Assembly (NCBI RefSeq): GCF_003129565.1
Contig: NZ_QETF01000003.1
Location: 62,001-126,000, forward strand
Source: Salibaculum griseiflavum
GTDB lineage: Bacteria > Pseudomonadota > Alphaproteobacteria > Rhodobacterales > Rhodobacteraceae
Direction of reading: 5' to 3'
Length of the DNA stretch: 64,000 nucleotides
Under the pieces are notes generated by a model. That model made no database searches and was not told the origin of the DNA. It saw only the letters and a list, made by a program, of their open reading frames with translations. Below, one piece after another: positions 1 through 8,970 of the stretch. The translations under genes and the position numbers were made by a program. Every line of letters starts with the position of its first letter. Position 1 is the first letter of the stretch.

Positions 1-425
1 CATCCGGCCTCGATCCGGCTCAGGTCCAGCGTGGTAAAGGCGTAATGCACCAGCGCTTCGATCGCCTCGCGCATATAGCCCTGACGGGCATGCGACTCGC
101 CGATCCAGTAGCCCGTGGTCCCCGCCTGGGCCGGGCCGCGGCGTATATGGTCCAGCGTGATCGCCCCCAAAAGCACCTGATCCTCGCGCCGGATCAGGAA
201 CAGGGGCACGGCGGTGCCATTGGAAATGGAGCGCTGCGCCCAGTAGACCCGGTTGGTGAAACTCTTGCGGGTCAGGTGATCGGGCGCCCAGCTGGGCTCC
301 CACGGAGTCAGAAACTCGCGGCTGGCCTTGCGCAACGCCACCCAATCGCGGAAATCCGTGTGCTGGGGCGGGCGCAGGGTCATGCGCTCGGTCTCCAGCC
401 GGACCTTCCGCTTTTGCCGCAGCAT
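1..425 (-). CDS. GNAT family N-acetyltransferase (RimJ/RimL-like), 3' end outside the window
   Basis: The visible part starts MLRQKRKVRLETERMTLRPP, then carries an FRDWVALRKASREFLTPWEP-type N-terminus and the stretch GAITLDHIRRGPAQAGTTGY followed by WIGESHARQGYMREAI. That is the acetyl-CoA-binding pattern of RimJ/RimL-type protein or amino-sugar acetyltransferases. About 141 residues are seen, and the C-terminus lies beyond base 1. The start codon overlaps the stop of the M16 peptidase (TGATG), so the two are translationally coupled at the 3' end of the cox-thrC string. The acetylated substrate cannot be read from the sequence; a ribosomal protein or another protein N-terminus is the usual role of the family. 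Confidence 0.85.
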   Translation of the reverse strand, partial: MLRQKRKVRLETERMTLRPPQHTDFRDWVALRKASREFLTPWEPSWAPDHLTRKSFTNRVYWAQRSISNGTAVPLFLIRREDQVLLGAITLDHIRRGPAQAGTTGYWIGESHARQGYMREAIEALVHYAFTTLDLSRIEAG

Positions 426-1690
426 CAGGCCGCGAGCCTTTCGCGCAGGGCCTCCAGCGTCGGGGCCTGTTCCACGGGGCCATAGAGCGCCATCGCGTTG
501 CCCGCCCGGGTCAGCATGTCCGCCCCGAAATCGCGCACATCGCCCGTGGTGACCGCGTCGATGCGCCGGGTGGTTTCGTCGATACTGGGCACCTTGCCCC
601 AGATCGAGAGCATCCTTGCCAGCCGTTCCGCGCGGTTCGACGGGCTTTCCAGCCCCATCAGCAAACCGGCCTTCATCTGGGCGCGGGCGCGGGCCACCTC
701 TTCGGCACTCATGTCCTCGGCCGCCTTCTTCATCTGGTCGATGGTCAGGTTGGCAAGGTCGCCCAGCTGGGCGGCCGACGTTCCGGCATAAACCGTCATC
801 ATGCCAGTATCCGAATAGGCCCCGGTCTGGGCAAAGATCGTGTAGCACAGGCCCCGGTTCTCACGCAGTTCCTGGAACAGGCGCGAGGACATGCCGCCCC
901 CCATGGCGATGGCGTAGATCTGCGCGGCATAGATCCGATCGGCACAATAGTCCGGCCCTTCAAAGGCCAGGGTGAAATGGGCCTGCTCCAGCGCCTTGTC
1001 ATGGCGCGCCTCGCCGCCTCCGAACCGGGCCGGCGCGGCGGTGTTGGCCGGGGCGCGCGGGGCAAGATGGCCGAACTGGGCCTCGGCCAGTTTCAGCAAC
1101 TCTTCCGGATCGACCGCACCGGCTGCGGCAAGGATCATCTGTTCCGGGCCATATTGGTCCTGCACGAACCCCGCCAGATCATCGCGGGTAAAGGCATTCA
1201 CCCGTTCGACCGGGCCAAGAATGGTGCGGCCGATGGGCTGATCGGGGTAGGCCTGTTCCTGCAGCCAGTCGAAGATGATGTCGTCGGGCGTGTCCAGCGC
1301 CTGCCCGATCTCTTGCAGGATCACCCCGCGCTCGACCTCGATCTCGCGTTCATCAAAGACCGGGTTCAGCAGGATGTCGGCGATCACGTCCACCGCCAGC
1401 GGCACATCCTGTTCCAGCACACGGGCGTAATAGGCCGTCATCTCGCGGCTGGTATAGGCGTTGATATAGCCGCCCACATCCTCGATGGCTTCCGCGATCT
1501 GCAGCGCGCTGCGCCGCTCGGTGCCCTTGAAAGCCATGTGTTCGAGGAAATGCGCGATGCCGTTCTGTTCGGCGCGTTCATGGCGTCCGCCCGCATTGAC
1601 CCAAACCCCGACCGAGGCGGATTTCAGGCCCGGCATCACCTCGCAGACGACGCGCAAGCCGTTCGACAACGTATGAATCTCGACAGTCAC
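425..1690 (-). CDS. M16 family zinc metallopeptidase (mitochondrial processing peptidase beta-like)
   Basis: This 421-residue protein has the inverted zinc motif HFLEH (H47, E50, H51) inside GIAHFLEHMAFKGT, which is diagnostic of M16 insulinase/MPP peptidases. The downstream AYTSREMTAYYARVL and the C-terminal half (GLCYTIFAQTG) fit the two-domain PepR/YmxG-like group. No signal peptide is visible, so it is likely cytoplasmic. The start is a GTG whose last bases overlap the thrC stop (GTGA). It sits directly downstream of thrC and upstream of an acetyltransferase, an order I recall from many Rhodobacterales. The natural substrate is unknown. Confidence 0.93.
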   Translation of the reverse strand: MTVEIHTLSNGLRVVCEVMPGLKSASVGVWVNAGGRHERAEQNGIAHFLEHMAFKGTERRSALQIAEAIEDVGGYINAYTSREMTAYYARVLEQDVPLAVDVIADILLNPVFDEREIEVERGVILQEIGQALDTPDDIIFDWLQEQAYPDQPIGRTILGPVERVNAFTRDDLAGFVQDQYGPEQMILAAAGAVDPEELLKLAEAQFGHLAPRAPANTAAPARFGGGEARHDKALEQAHFTLAFEGPDYCADRIYAAQIYAIAMGGGMSSRLFQELRENRGLCYTIFAQTGAYSDTGMMTVYAGTSAAQLGDLANLTIDQMKKAAEDMSAEEVARARAQMKAGLLMGLESPSNRAERLARMLSIWGKVPSIDETTRRIDAVTTGDVRDFGADMLTRAGNAMALYGPVEQAPTLEALRERLAA

Positions 1691-3075
1691 TTGGCGCGGC
1701 GCTCCCGGATCAAGGTTTCAAGGGCGTCCAGATCGTTCGCGACGCGGGTCACCCGCTCGGGGCGGTCGAAGAGGTCTGCCATGCGATCCGGCAGCGCCGG
1801 GCGGATGCCGCTGGCCTGCTCCACCGCATCGGGGAACTTTGCCGGATGCGCGGTGGCAAGCGTGATCATGGGGGTCGCGCCCTGATGCTCGTCGGCCACC
1901 TTGACGCCAACCGCGCTGTGCGGGCATAGCAATTCGCCCGACCGGCTGATCTCGGCCTTGATCTGGGCAAGGGTTTCGTCCTCGGAGGCGCGACCGCTAT
2001 CGAATTGGTCGCGCAGGAAGTCGATGGCCCCCTGGCTGATGGTGAAGGCACCCTTGTCTTTCAATTCATCCATCTGGGCGGCCACGACCGCACCGTCGCG
2101 ACCGTAGGCCTCGAACAGGGCGCGCTCGAAGTTCGAGCTGACCTGGATATCCATGGACGGGCTGATCGACGGGGTGACCCCTTCCTTGATCTGCGCGCCG
2201 GTTTCCATGGTGCGGTGCAGGATATCGTTCTGGTTCGTGGCGATCACCAGACGGTCGATGGGCAGGCCCATGCGCTTGGCGATATAGCCCGCGAAGATAT
2301 CCCCGAAATTGCCCGTGGGCACGGTGAAACTGACCTTGCGGTGCGGCGCGCCGAGGCTGACGGCGGAGGTGAAATAGTAGACGACCTGCGCCAGCACCCG
2401 GCCCCAGTTGATGCTGTTCACACCGGCAAGGCCCACCTCGTCGCGGAAGTCGAAATCGTTGAACATGTCCTTCAGCGCGGCCTGACAATCGTCGAAATCG
2501 CCATCGACGGCCAGCGCATGGACATTGGCCTCGGCCGGGGTCGTCATCTGGCGGCGCTGCACCTCGGACACGCGGCCATGCGGGAAGAGGATGAAGACAT
2601 CCACGTTGTCCAGCCCCTTGAAGGCCTCGATCGCGGCCGAGCCGGTATCGCCAGAAGTGGCCCCGACGATGGTGATCCGTTTGCCCGAACGGGTCAGCGC
2701 AGCCTGGAACATCTGTCCGATCAGCTGCATCGCGAAGTCCTTGAAGGCCAGCGTGGGGCCGTGGAACAGTTCCAGCAGGAAATGGTTCGGTGCAAGCTGC
2801 TTGAGCGGCGCACGCGCCGCGTGGCCGAAGCCCGCATAGGCGGCGTCGATCAGGCGCCGGAATTCCTCGTCCGAAAAGGTGTCGCCGACGAAGGGCCGCA
2901 TCACGTCGAAAGCGGCCTCTTCATAGGTTTTGCCTGCGAGTGCGGCGATCTGATCGGCGGTCATTTGCGGGATGACCTCCGGCACGTAAAGCCCGCCATC
3001 ACGGGCCAGGCCGGTCATCATCGCCTCTTCGAAGGTCAGCACCGGGGCGGCCCCGCGCGTCGATACGTATTTCAT
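1687..3075 (-). CDS. thrC: threonine synthase
   Basis: Converts O-phosphohomoserine to threonine and phosphate using PLP. The protein starts MKYVSTRGAAPVLTFEEAMM and has the PLP lysine K112 in HGPTLAFKDFAMQL, with the phosphate-binding region TIVGATSGDTGSAAIEAF. Its 462 residues match the usual length. I chose the ATG at 3075 because it overlaps the SURF1 stop (ATGA) and gives the canonical N-terminus; an upstream in-frame start at 3114 would lie inside SURF1 and add 13 unrelated residues. It is co-directional with the cytochrome oxidase genes and overlaps the M16 gene by four bases. Confidence 0.97.
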   Translation of the reverse strand: MKYVSTRGAAPVLTFEEAMMTGLARDGGLYVPEVIPQMTADQIAALAGKTYEEAAFDVMRPFVGDTFSDEEFRRLIDAAYAGFGHAARAPLKQLAPNHFLLELFHGPTLAFKDFAMQLIGQMFQAALTRSGKRITIVGATSGDTGSAAIEAFKGLDNVDVFILFPHGRVSEVQRRQMTTPAEANVHALAVDGDFDDCQAALKDMFNDFDFRDEVGLAGVNSINWGRVLAQVVYYFTSAVSLGAPHRKVSFTVPTGNFGDIFAGYIAKRMGLPIDRLVIATNQNDILHRTMETGAQIKEGVTPSISPSMDIQVSSNFERALFEAYGRDGAVVAAQMDELKDKGAFTISQGAIDFLRDQFDSGRASEDETLAQIKAEISRSGELLCPHSAVGVKVADEHQGATPMITLATAHPAKFPDAVEQASGIRPALPDRMADLFDRPERVTRVANDLDALETLIRERRAK

Positions 3076-3788
3076 GCGCCAGTTTCCTTGCGGCGAAGGG
3101 TTCGGATCACCCAATAGAGGCTCATGCTCAGCCAGACGACGGCCAGCAGGAACCAGGTGATCGCATATTCCAGATGGTCGTTGGGAATGCCGATCGTGTC
3201 GACGGGCAAGGGCGTCAAACGAGGGTCGTAATCCGACGCCTGGGCCAGCACGACAAGCAACGGCTCGGTGTCCAGCGCCTCGGACATGCGCGCCACGTCA
3301 CGGCCGAACCAGGTGTTTTCGGCCAGGTCCGGCTCTGGGGTCGAGCTGTTCACGTCATCGGGCCAGAGAAGCGTGCCGCGAAGGTCCATTCGCGGACGGG
3401 TCGGCTCCGCGTCTTTCTCGTCGAGGTCCAGCAAACCCTGGTCCAGCAAGATGCGGCGTCCGGTGTCGGTTTCAAAGGCCGAGATCACGCGATACCCCGT
3501 TCCGGCCTGGGTGCCGGACACCAGAACATGCAACTCTTCGCCCGAGGGTCGCCCGGATAGCAGAACCGTCCGGTATTCATCCTCGGCTTCCGTCGGCGCG
3601 TCTGGAAGCGGCACAGGCTCGGCCATCATGCGGGAATCGATCCCCGCAAGGATCTCCTGTTTCCATTGCAGCCGGTCGAGTTGCCACATGCCCAGCCACA
3701 AGAGGATGGCGAGTCCGCCGAGTCCGACCAGGATTGGAAACAGAAGCTGTCGCATCAGGCGATCCGTGACTCCGGCATTGGTGAACAT
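3072..3788 (-). CDS. SURF1 family cytochrome oxidase assembly protein
   Basis: Inner-membrane assembly factor for aa3-type oxidase, implicated in heme a insertion into subunit I. It has the classic SURF1 layout: one N-terminal membrane segment (LLFPILVGLGGLAILLWLG, followed by WQLDRLQWK), a periplasmic domain of about 160 residues, and a C-terminal membrane segment (YAITWFLLAVVWLSMSLYWV). It is the last oxidase gene of the ctaC-ctaB-ctaG-ctaE string. Start choice is uncertain: the ATG at 3788 lies two bases after a strong hairpin and has no clear ribosome-binding site. A later ATG at 3755 (MRQLLFPI) would still keep the whole first membrane segment. Confidence 0.93.
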   Translation of the reverse strand: MFTNAGVTDRLMRQLLFPILVGLGGLAILLWLGMWQLDRLQWKQEILAGIDSRMMAEPVPLPDAPTEAEDEYRTVLLSGRPSGEELHVLVSGTQAGTGYRVISAFETDTGRRILLDQGLLDLDEKDAEPTRPRMDLRGTLLWPDDVNSSTPEPDLAENTWFGRDVARMSEALDTEPLLVVLAQASDYDPRLTPLPVDTIGIPNDHLEYAITWFLLAVVWLSMSLYWVIRTLRRKETGA

Positions 3789-3789
3789 G

Positions 3790-3823
3790 AAGACGCGCGG
3801 GGCGTTTCAACCCCGCGCGTCTT
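3790..3823 (-). terminator. perfect 13-bp hairpin between ctaE and SURF1 (possible attenuator or terminator)
   Basis: The arms at 3790-3802 and 3811-3823 (AAGACGCGCGGGG and its complement) are perfectly paired with an 8-base loop. Read on the minus strand it follows ctaE and ends two bases before the annotated SURF1 ATG. There is no long T-run, so full Rho-independent termination is not assured; partial attenuation or mRNA end protection is also possible. Confidence 0.6.
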
Positions 3824-3868
3824 GTCCTGTCGTCAGGCGGGGGTCAAGACCCGGCGCCGGAAAAGGTT

Positions 3869-4669
3869 CTAGCCGCCCCAGACGTAAACCGCGGCGAAGA
3901 GGAACAGCCACACAACGTCGACGAAGTGCCAGTACCAGGCCGCGGCCTCGAACCCGACATGTTTCTCAGGCGTGAAGTGCCCCTTGTAGACCCGGATCAG
4001 GCAGACCAGCAGGAAGATGGTGCCGATGATCACGTGGAAGCCGTGGAAGCCGGTCGCCATGAAGAAGTTGGCGCCGTAGATGTTCCCGGCCAGGCCAAAG
4101 GCCGCGTGGCTGTATTCATAGGCCTGGAAGCCGGTGAAGATGACACCAAGCAGTACGGCCAGGATCAGCCCGTGCTTCATGTCTTCGCGGTTGTTCTCAT
4201 GCACAAGCGCATGGTGCGCCCAGGTGGCTGCCGCGCCCGAACACAGCAGGATCAGCGTGTTGATCAGCGGCAGATGCCAGGGGTCGAAGGTCTCGATCCC
4301 GGCCGGGGGCCAGACACCATCGACAGCGGGGCTTTGCGGGCCCATGGGATACATGGCGTGCTTGAAGAAGCTCCAGAACCAGGCCGCGAAGAACATGACT
4401 TCGGACATGATGAACATGATGAAGCCATAGCGCAGGCCGATCCGGACAACCGGCGTGTGGTCGCCCTGCTGGCTTTCGGCGACGACCTCGGCCCACCAGC
4501 CGAACATGGTGTAAAGAACGGCAACAAGGCCGATCAGGAACATCCAGGGCGCCGAGCCATCCATCCAGAGCACCGCCCCGAACAGCATCACGAAGGCCCC
4601 GATCGCGCCCAGGAGGGGCCAGATAGAGGGGTTGAGAATGTGGTAGTCGTGGTTCTTTTCGTGCGCCAT
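3869..4669 (-). CDS. ctaE: cytochrome c oxidase subunit III
   Basis: Subunit III of aa3-type cytochrome c oxidase, an inner-membrane subunit that stabilises the catalytic core. The 266-residue protein starts [20 protein letters not shown] and has seven predicted membrane segments, with family signatures [31 protein letters not shown] and [19 protein letters not shown] near the centre and [16 protein letters not shown] at the C-terminus. It is placed after ctaG, as in Paracoccus and Rhodobacter. The subunit I gene (ctaD) is not in this operon or in the window, which is normal for the group. Confidence 0.97.
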   Translation of the reverse strand: MAHEKNHDYHILNPSIWPLLGAIGAFVMLFGAVLWMDGSAPWMFLIGLVAVLYTMFGWWAEVVAESQQGDHTPVVRIGLRYGFIMFIMSEVMFFAAWFWSFFKHAMYPMGPQSPAVDGVWPPAGIETFDPWHLPLINTLILLCSGAAATWAHHALVHENNREDMKHGLILAVLLGVIFTGFQAYEYSHAAFGLAGNIYGANFFMATGFHGFHVIIGTIFLLVCLIRVYKGHFTPEKHVGFEAAAWYWHFVDVVWLFLFAAVYVWGG

Positions 4670-4692
4670 TTTATGCGTTCCCTCGCGCGATT

Positions 4693-5313
4693 TTATTGGT
4701 CTTTGTTCAAGCCGGCCGGAAAGGCTGGCGTTGTTAGCTCGGCATCCAGCGATGCCTGTTGTTCTTCCTCGGGCAGGTCCGCCTTGTGGAATGTATACCC
4801 CAATGTGATCGTGTGCACATACTGGCCTTCGCGGTCATCCACGATATCGGGGTCCACGAAAAAGCTGACCGGCATCTGAACGGTCTGCCCCGGCTGCAGC
4901 ACTTGCATCTCGAAGCAGAAACAGTCGATCTTCTCGAAGAAGCCGCCCGCATCGTAAGGGGCGACATTGTAGCTGGCGGTCCCGGCGACGGGCACGTCGC
5001 TGGTGTTGGTGGCCTCGTAGAAGGCCAGCGCGGTTTCCCCGATGCGCACTTCCATTTCGCGCTGCGCAGGCTTGAACTGCCAGGGCATATCCCGTTCGAC
5101 CGACGCCTCGAACCGGACCAGAATGGTCTGATCGAGAATTTCATCGCTTTCGACTTCGGCCACGCCGGTCGCCCCGCCAAAACCGGTAACGCGACAGAAC
5201 CAGTCGTAGAACGGAACCGAGGCCCAGGCCAGGCCACCCATGAGCAGCACAACGGTCACCGCCTGCGCGGCGGTGCGCTTGGGGCCGTCCTGGATACGGG
5301 AAAACAGCTTCAT
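4693..5313 (-). CDS. ctaG: cytochrome c oxidase assembly protein CtaG/Cox11
   Basis: Membrane-anchored copper chaperone that delivers CuB to oxidase subunit I. It has an N-terminal membrane anchor ([20 protein letters not shown], then CRVTGFGG) with the usual Cys after FYDWF, and a periplasmic domain carrying the copper-binding CFCF motif in [16 protein letters not shown], followed by PVSFFVDP. Its 206 residues are standard for Cox11. The ATG overlaps the stop of the small upstream gene (ATGA), indicating translational coupling. It lies in the ctaC-ctaB-ctaG-ctaE operon. Confidence 0.97.
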   Translation of the reverse strand: MKLFSRIQDGPKRTAAQAVTVVLLMGGLAWASVPFYDWFCRVTGFGGATGVAEVESDEILDQTILVRFEASVERDMPWQFKPAQREMEVRIGETALAFYEATNTSDVPVAGTASYNVAPYDAGGFFEKIDCFCFEMQVLQPGQTVQMPVSFFVDPDIVDDREGQYVHTITLGYTFHKADLPEEEQQASLDAELTTPAFPAGLNKDQ

Positions 5314-5528
5314 TGGGTGCCCTCCTCTTCCGATGCGCCTGCCGCCTGCTCAAGAGCGGGACGTGCGACGTGATCGAAGCGCTCCATCTCGCGGATGTCA
5401 CCGAGGCCCTGCACCTTCACCACGGTGAGAACCAACACAATCACGACGAAGCCGATCAACAGCAGTCCGACCCCGACATTGCGGTCCAGGCGGCGCTTGT
5501 GAAGTTCATGTTCGACCTTGATCACCAT
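5310..5528 (-). CDS. small single-span membrane protein of the cox operon (CoxF-like)
   Basis: A 72-residue protein (MVIKVEHELHKRRLDRNVGV...) with a basic N-terminus, one membrane helix (VGLLLIGFVVIVLVLTVV) and an acidic C-terminal tail. It lies three bases after ctaB and overlaps ctaG, the position in which Rhodobacteraceae carry a short cytochrome oxidase assembly protein sometimes named CoxF. I recognise it by position and topology only, since no catalytic motif is visible. An accessory role in oxidase assembly next to CtaG is inferred. Confidence 0.75.
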   Translation of the reverse strand: MVIKVEHELHKRRLDRNVGVGLLLIGFVVIVLVLTVVKVQGLGDIREMERFDHVARPALEQAAGASEEEGTQ

Positions 5529-5531
5529 GCC

Positions 5532-6464
5532 TTACCAGCCCCCCAGCCCATTGGTCCGAAGGACGGCCTCGACAAGCAGAGCGCCGAAATGGCCGAACAG
5601 GTAGTAAAGGGAAATCTTGAACACCCGTTTCTCGACGGCGTGCTGGTCGGCCTCGCTGTCGGCATCGTCGCGACGCCAGATGTCCACGGCCCCTTTCAGG
5701 AACCATCCATTGAGCAGCAGTGCCACGGCCAGGTAGACCGGACCGCCGATCGAGGTAAAGGCGATCCCCAGCGCCACCGGCACAAGTGCGATCGTGTAGC
5801 CGAGAATATGGTTACGGGTGACACGGCGGCCGTGGGTCTCGGTCAGCATCGGCACGTCGGCATTGCCGTAATCGGATTTCACGAACAGGGCCAAGGCCCA
5901 GAAATGTGGCGGTGTCCACATGAAGATCAGCGCAAACATCAATACGCTTTCGGGGGCGATGCCGCCCGTCGCCACGGCCCAGCCCACCATCGGGGGGAAG
6001 GCCCCCGCGGCACCACCGATCACGATATTCTGCGGCGTCGAACGCTTCAGCCACATCGAGTAGATGACCGCGTAGAAAAAGATGGTGAAGGCCAGCAGAC
6101 CGGCGGCCAGCAGATTGGTGGCCAGCGCCAGCAAGATGACCGAGAAGCCCGACAGGGCGAGCCCGATTCCAAGTGCCTCGCCCGGCTGCACCCGGCCCGA
6201 GGGGATGGGGCGCGATTGCGTCCGCTTCATCACCGCGTCGATATCGGCGTCCCACCACATGTTCAGCGCCCCCGAGGCGCCAGCGCCCACGGCGATGCAC
6301 AGAATGCCGACAAACCCGATAAAGGGATGAACGGGCACCGGCGCGACGAGCAGCCCGACCAGAGCCGTGAAGACGACAAGCTGCATCACGCGCGGCTTCA
6401 TGAGGGCGAAGTAATCCCCCATCCGTGCCTCGTATGTGCCGGTTTGTTGCGTGACGTCTGTCAT
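5532..6464 (-). CDS. ctaB: protoheme IX farnesyltransferase (heme O synthase)
   Basis: UbiA-superfamily enzyme that attaches a farnesyl group to heme b to give heme o, the precursor of heme a for the aa3 oxidase. The 310-residue protein starts MTDVTQQTGTYEARMGDYFA, has the CyoE signature ALMKPRVMQL and the Asp-rich prenyl diphosphate motif NMWWDADIDAVMKRTQSRP, and about eight or nine membrane segments. It lies 65 bases downstream of ctaC; that gap is very GC-rich and could fold into a weak hairpin. Confidence 0.97.
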   Translation of the reverse strand: MTDVTQQTGTYEARMGDYFALMKPRVMQLVVFTALVGLLVAPVPVHPFIGFVGILCIAVGAGASGALNMWWDADIDAVMKRTQSRPIPSGRVQPGEALGIGLALSGFSVILLALATNLLAAGLLAFTIFFYAVIYSMWLKRSTPQNIVIGGAAGAFPPMVGWAVATGGIAPESVLMFALIFMWTPPHFWALALFVKSDYGNADVPMLTETHGRRVTRNHILGYTIALVPVALGIAFTSIGGPVYLAVALLLNGWFLKGAVDIWRRDDADSEADQHAVEKRVFKISLYYLFGHFGALLVEAVLRTNGLGGW

Positions 6465-6529
6465 CTCTTTCCCGTCAGGTTAGGGGCAGCGGCCCGCCCG
6501 GGTATGGCCGGAGGGGCCGCCCCGGCCGG

Positions 6530-7393
6530 TCAGGCCGGGAATTCTTCCTTGGCGGAGGCCAGCCACTCTTCATAGACCTCGGGGCTGACCACCTTGACCG
6601 TGATCGGCATGTAGGCGTGGTCCTTGCCGCAAAGCTCCGAACACTGGCCGAAATAGACGCCTTCCTCTTCGGCCTCGAACCACAGCTGGGCGAAACGGCC
6701 CGGCACGGCGTCCTGCTTCACACCGAAAGCGGGCACCGTCCAGGAATGGATGACGTCGGCGCCGGTGACGGTCATGACAACGGTCGCCCCCGTCGGCACG
6801 ACAACGGCGGTATCGGTGGCCAGCAGGAACTCGTCCTCGGAATAGCCGGCTTCGACCAGTTGCTCACGGATGCCGTCGTTCAGGTTCCCCTCGCCGTAAC
6901 CGATCATGTAGCTTTCGAAGAAGATGTCCTCGTCGGTATATTCGTAGGACCAGAACCACTGGTAACCGGTGACCAGGATATTGATATCGCCCTCGGGGAT
7001 TTCCTGCTGCTTGAACAGCGTCGGCAGCGAGAACGACCCGATGAAGACGAGGATCACGATCGGGATCACCGTCCAGGCCACTTCGAGCGGCGAGTTGTGC
7101 GTGAAGGTCGCGGGTTCCTTGTTGGCGCGCCGGTTGTAGCGCAGGATGACCCAGGCCAGCAGGCCGACGACGAACAGGGTGATCGCTGTGATGATCACCA
7201 GGATCATGCCATCCAGCCATTGCAGATCGCGGGCCAGCTCGGTCGCGGCGGGTTGGAACCCCGTGCCGCCCTGAACCGGACGGCCGACGATTTCGAGGTC
7301 GTTCAAGGCCTGCTGGGCCGAGGCAGCCCCGGCAAACGCGGTGGCCGAAGTGGCGGCAAGGCCCAGCTTGCTGACAAGATTGTTCAGTCGCAT
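6530..7393 (-). CDS. ctaC: cytochrome c oxidase subunit II
   Basis: Electron-entry subunit of aa3 oxidase. It has a signal-like N-terminus ([20 protein letters not shown] with AGAASAQQ cleavage region), two membrane helices ([20 protein letters not shown] and [19 protein letters not shown]), the aromatic patch [10 protein letters not shown], and the binuclear CuA site [12 protein letters not shown] (C251, C255, H259, M262). It is the first gene of the minus-strand oxidase operon. A perfect FNR-type box lies about 120 bases upstream of its start in the divergent promoter region shared with tldD. Confidence 0.97.
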   Translation of the reverse strand: MRLNNLVSKLGLAATSATAFAGAASAQQALNDLEIVGRPVQGGTGFQPAATELARDLQWLDGMILVIITAITLFVVGLLAWVILRYNRRANKEPATFTHNSPLEVAWTVIPIVILVFIGSFSLPTLFKQQEIPEGDINILVTGYQWFWSYEYTDEDIFFESYMIGYGEGNLNDGIREQLVEAGYSEDEFLLATDTAVVVPTGATVVMTVTGADVIHSWTVPAFGVKQDAVPGRFAQLWFEAEEEGVYFGQCSELCGKDHAYMPITVKVVSPEVYEEWLASAKEEFPA

Positions 7394-7511
7394 GTCATTC
7401 CCTAAAGCAGTTCGGACAATGGGATCACGGAATCCCGTTGTATTCGATTGCGGTCATCCCATAATCTTAGGACCAACTCAAGCGCGGCCATTGTGGCAAA
7501 CGGTCGCTTTT

Positions 7512-7525
7512 TTGATCTGGATCAA
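7512..7525. promoter_or_regulatory. perfect FNR/FnrL box between ctaC and tldD
   Basis: TTGATCTGGATCAA is an exact match to the FNR consensus TTGAT-N4-ATCAA. It lies in the 152-base divergent gap, about 120 bases upstream of ctaC and 20 bases upstream of tldD. Control by an oxygen-sensing FnrL is inferred: the position close to tldD suggests repression there, or regulation of the oxidase operon in the other direction. Confidence 0.7.
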
Positions 7526-7545
7526 GTCCAGAGCACAGGAGTCCC

Positions 7546-8970
7546 ATGTCAGACACGACCTTTCGCCCCTTCGAAACCCATATAGACCGCGAAACGGCTT
7601 TGTCACAGGTCAAGGCCGCCGTCGCGGGGGCCGACGACGGAGAGCTCTTCCTCGAACGGCGCAAGTCCGAAGTGATCTCTTTCGACGACGGCCGGGTCAA
7701 AACCGCCAGTTTCGACGCGTCCGAAGGCTTCGGCCTGCGCGCCGTGCGTGGCGAGACCGCCGGTTATGCCCACTCTACCCGGATCGACGAACAGGCGCTA
7801 AAGCGTGCGGTGGCCACCGCGCGGCTGGCCGTCGGCGATGGCGGCGGCACGATGGCAGAGGGCCCGGCACGGACCAACCGGCACCTTTATACCGATGCGG
7901 ACCCGATGGCCGAGGCCGCGTTCCCCGCCAAGATCGAGCTGCTGGCCGAAATCGACGCGGTCGCACGCCAGATGGATTCCCGTGTCGTTCAGGTCTCCGC
8001 GACCCTTGCCGCCTCGCACCAGGAAGTCGTCATCCTGCGACCGGATGGCACCGTGGTCTCCGACACGCGGCCCATGAGCCGCCTCAACGTTTCCGTCATC
8101 GTCGAGGAAAACGGCCGCCGCGAAAGCGGGGCAGCGGGTGGTGGCGGTCGGCTGGGGCTGTCACAGGTGATCGCCCGCGAAAGCTGGGAGCCCAAGCTGC
8201 GCGAGGCGCTGCGCATTGCGCTTGTCAACCTTGTGGCTGAACCGGCCCCGGCAGGCGTGATGGACGTGGTCCTTGGCCCCGGCTGGCCCGGTATCCTGCT
8301 GCACGAGGCCGTTGGCCACGGGTTGGAGGGCGACTTCAATCGAAAGGGATCTTCCGCCTTTGCAGGGCTGATGGGCCAGCAGGTCGCGGCGAAAGGCGTG
8401 ACAGTGCTGGACGATGGCACGATCCCCGACCGGCGCGGGTCGCTGACGGTGGATGACGAGGGCACGCCCTCGGGCCGGAACGTGCTGATCGAGGACGGCA
8501 CGCTGGTGGGCTACATGCAGGATCGCCAGAACGCGCGCCTGATGGGAGTCACCCCCACCGGCAACGGACGGCGCGAAAGCTATGCCCATATTCCCATGCC
8601 GCGCATGACCAATACATACATGCTGGGTGGCGATGCCGACCCCGAGGCGCTGGTCACCGACCTGAAGGACGGCATCTATGCCGTGGGGTTCGGCGGCGGG
8701 CAGGTCGACATCACCAGCGGCAAGTTCGTCTTTTCCTGCACCGAGGCCTACCGGGTGAAGGATGGCAAGGTCGGTGCGCCGGTCAAGGGCGCGACCCTGA
8801 TCGGCGACGGAGCCACGGCCCTGCAACAGATCCGCGGCATCGGCAATGACATGGCCCTCGACCCAGGCATGGGCAATTGCGGCAAGGCCGGGCAATGGGT
8901 GCCCGTGGGCGTTGGACAGCCCAGCCTTCTGATCGGTGGGCTTACCGTGGGCGGGGCCGCCGCGGCATGA
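7546..8970 (+). CDS. tldD: TldD family metalloprotease
   Basis: Partner of TldE/PmbA in the TldD/E metalloprotease that trims peptides such as modified peptide precursors and unfolded polypeptides. The 474-residue protein carries the zinc motif HEAVGH in LLHEAVGHGLEGDFNRKG and the C-terminal region FVFSCTEAYRVKDGKVGAPV followed by GATLIGDG, typical of the family. A ribosome-binding site (CAGGAG, 7536-7541) lies five bases before the ATG. The stop overlaps the start of the next gene (ATGA). No tldE/pmbA gene is seen in the window, so the partner is presumably elsewhere. Confidence 0.96.
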   Translation: MSDTTFRPFETHIDRETALSQVKAAVAGADDGELFLERRKSEVISFDDGRVKTASFDASEGFGLRAVRGETAGYAHSTRIDEQALKRAVATARLAVGDGGGTMAEGPARTNRHLYTDADPMAEAAFPAKIELLAEIDAVARQMDSRVVQVSATLAASHQEVVILRPDGTVVSDTRPMSRLNVSVIVEENGRRESGAAGGGGRLGLSQVIARESWEPKLREALRIALVNLVAEPAPAGVMDVVLGPGWPGILLHEAVGHGLEGDFNRKGSSAFAGLMGQQVAAKGVTVLDDGTIPDRRGSLTVDDEGTPSGRNVLIEDGTLVGYMQDRQNARLMGVTPTGNGRRESYAHIPMPRMTNTYMLGGDADPEALVTDLKDGIYAVGFGGGQVDITSGKFVFSCTEAYRVKDGKVGAPVKGATLIGDGATALQQIRGIGNDMALDPGMGNCGKAGQWVPVGVGQPSLLIGGLTVGGAAAA

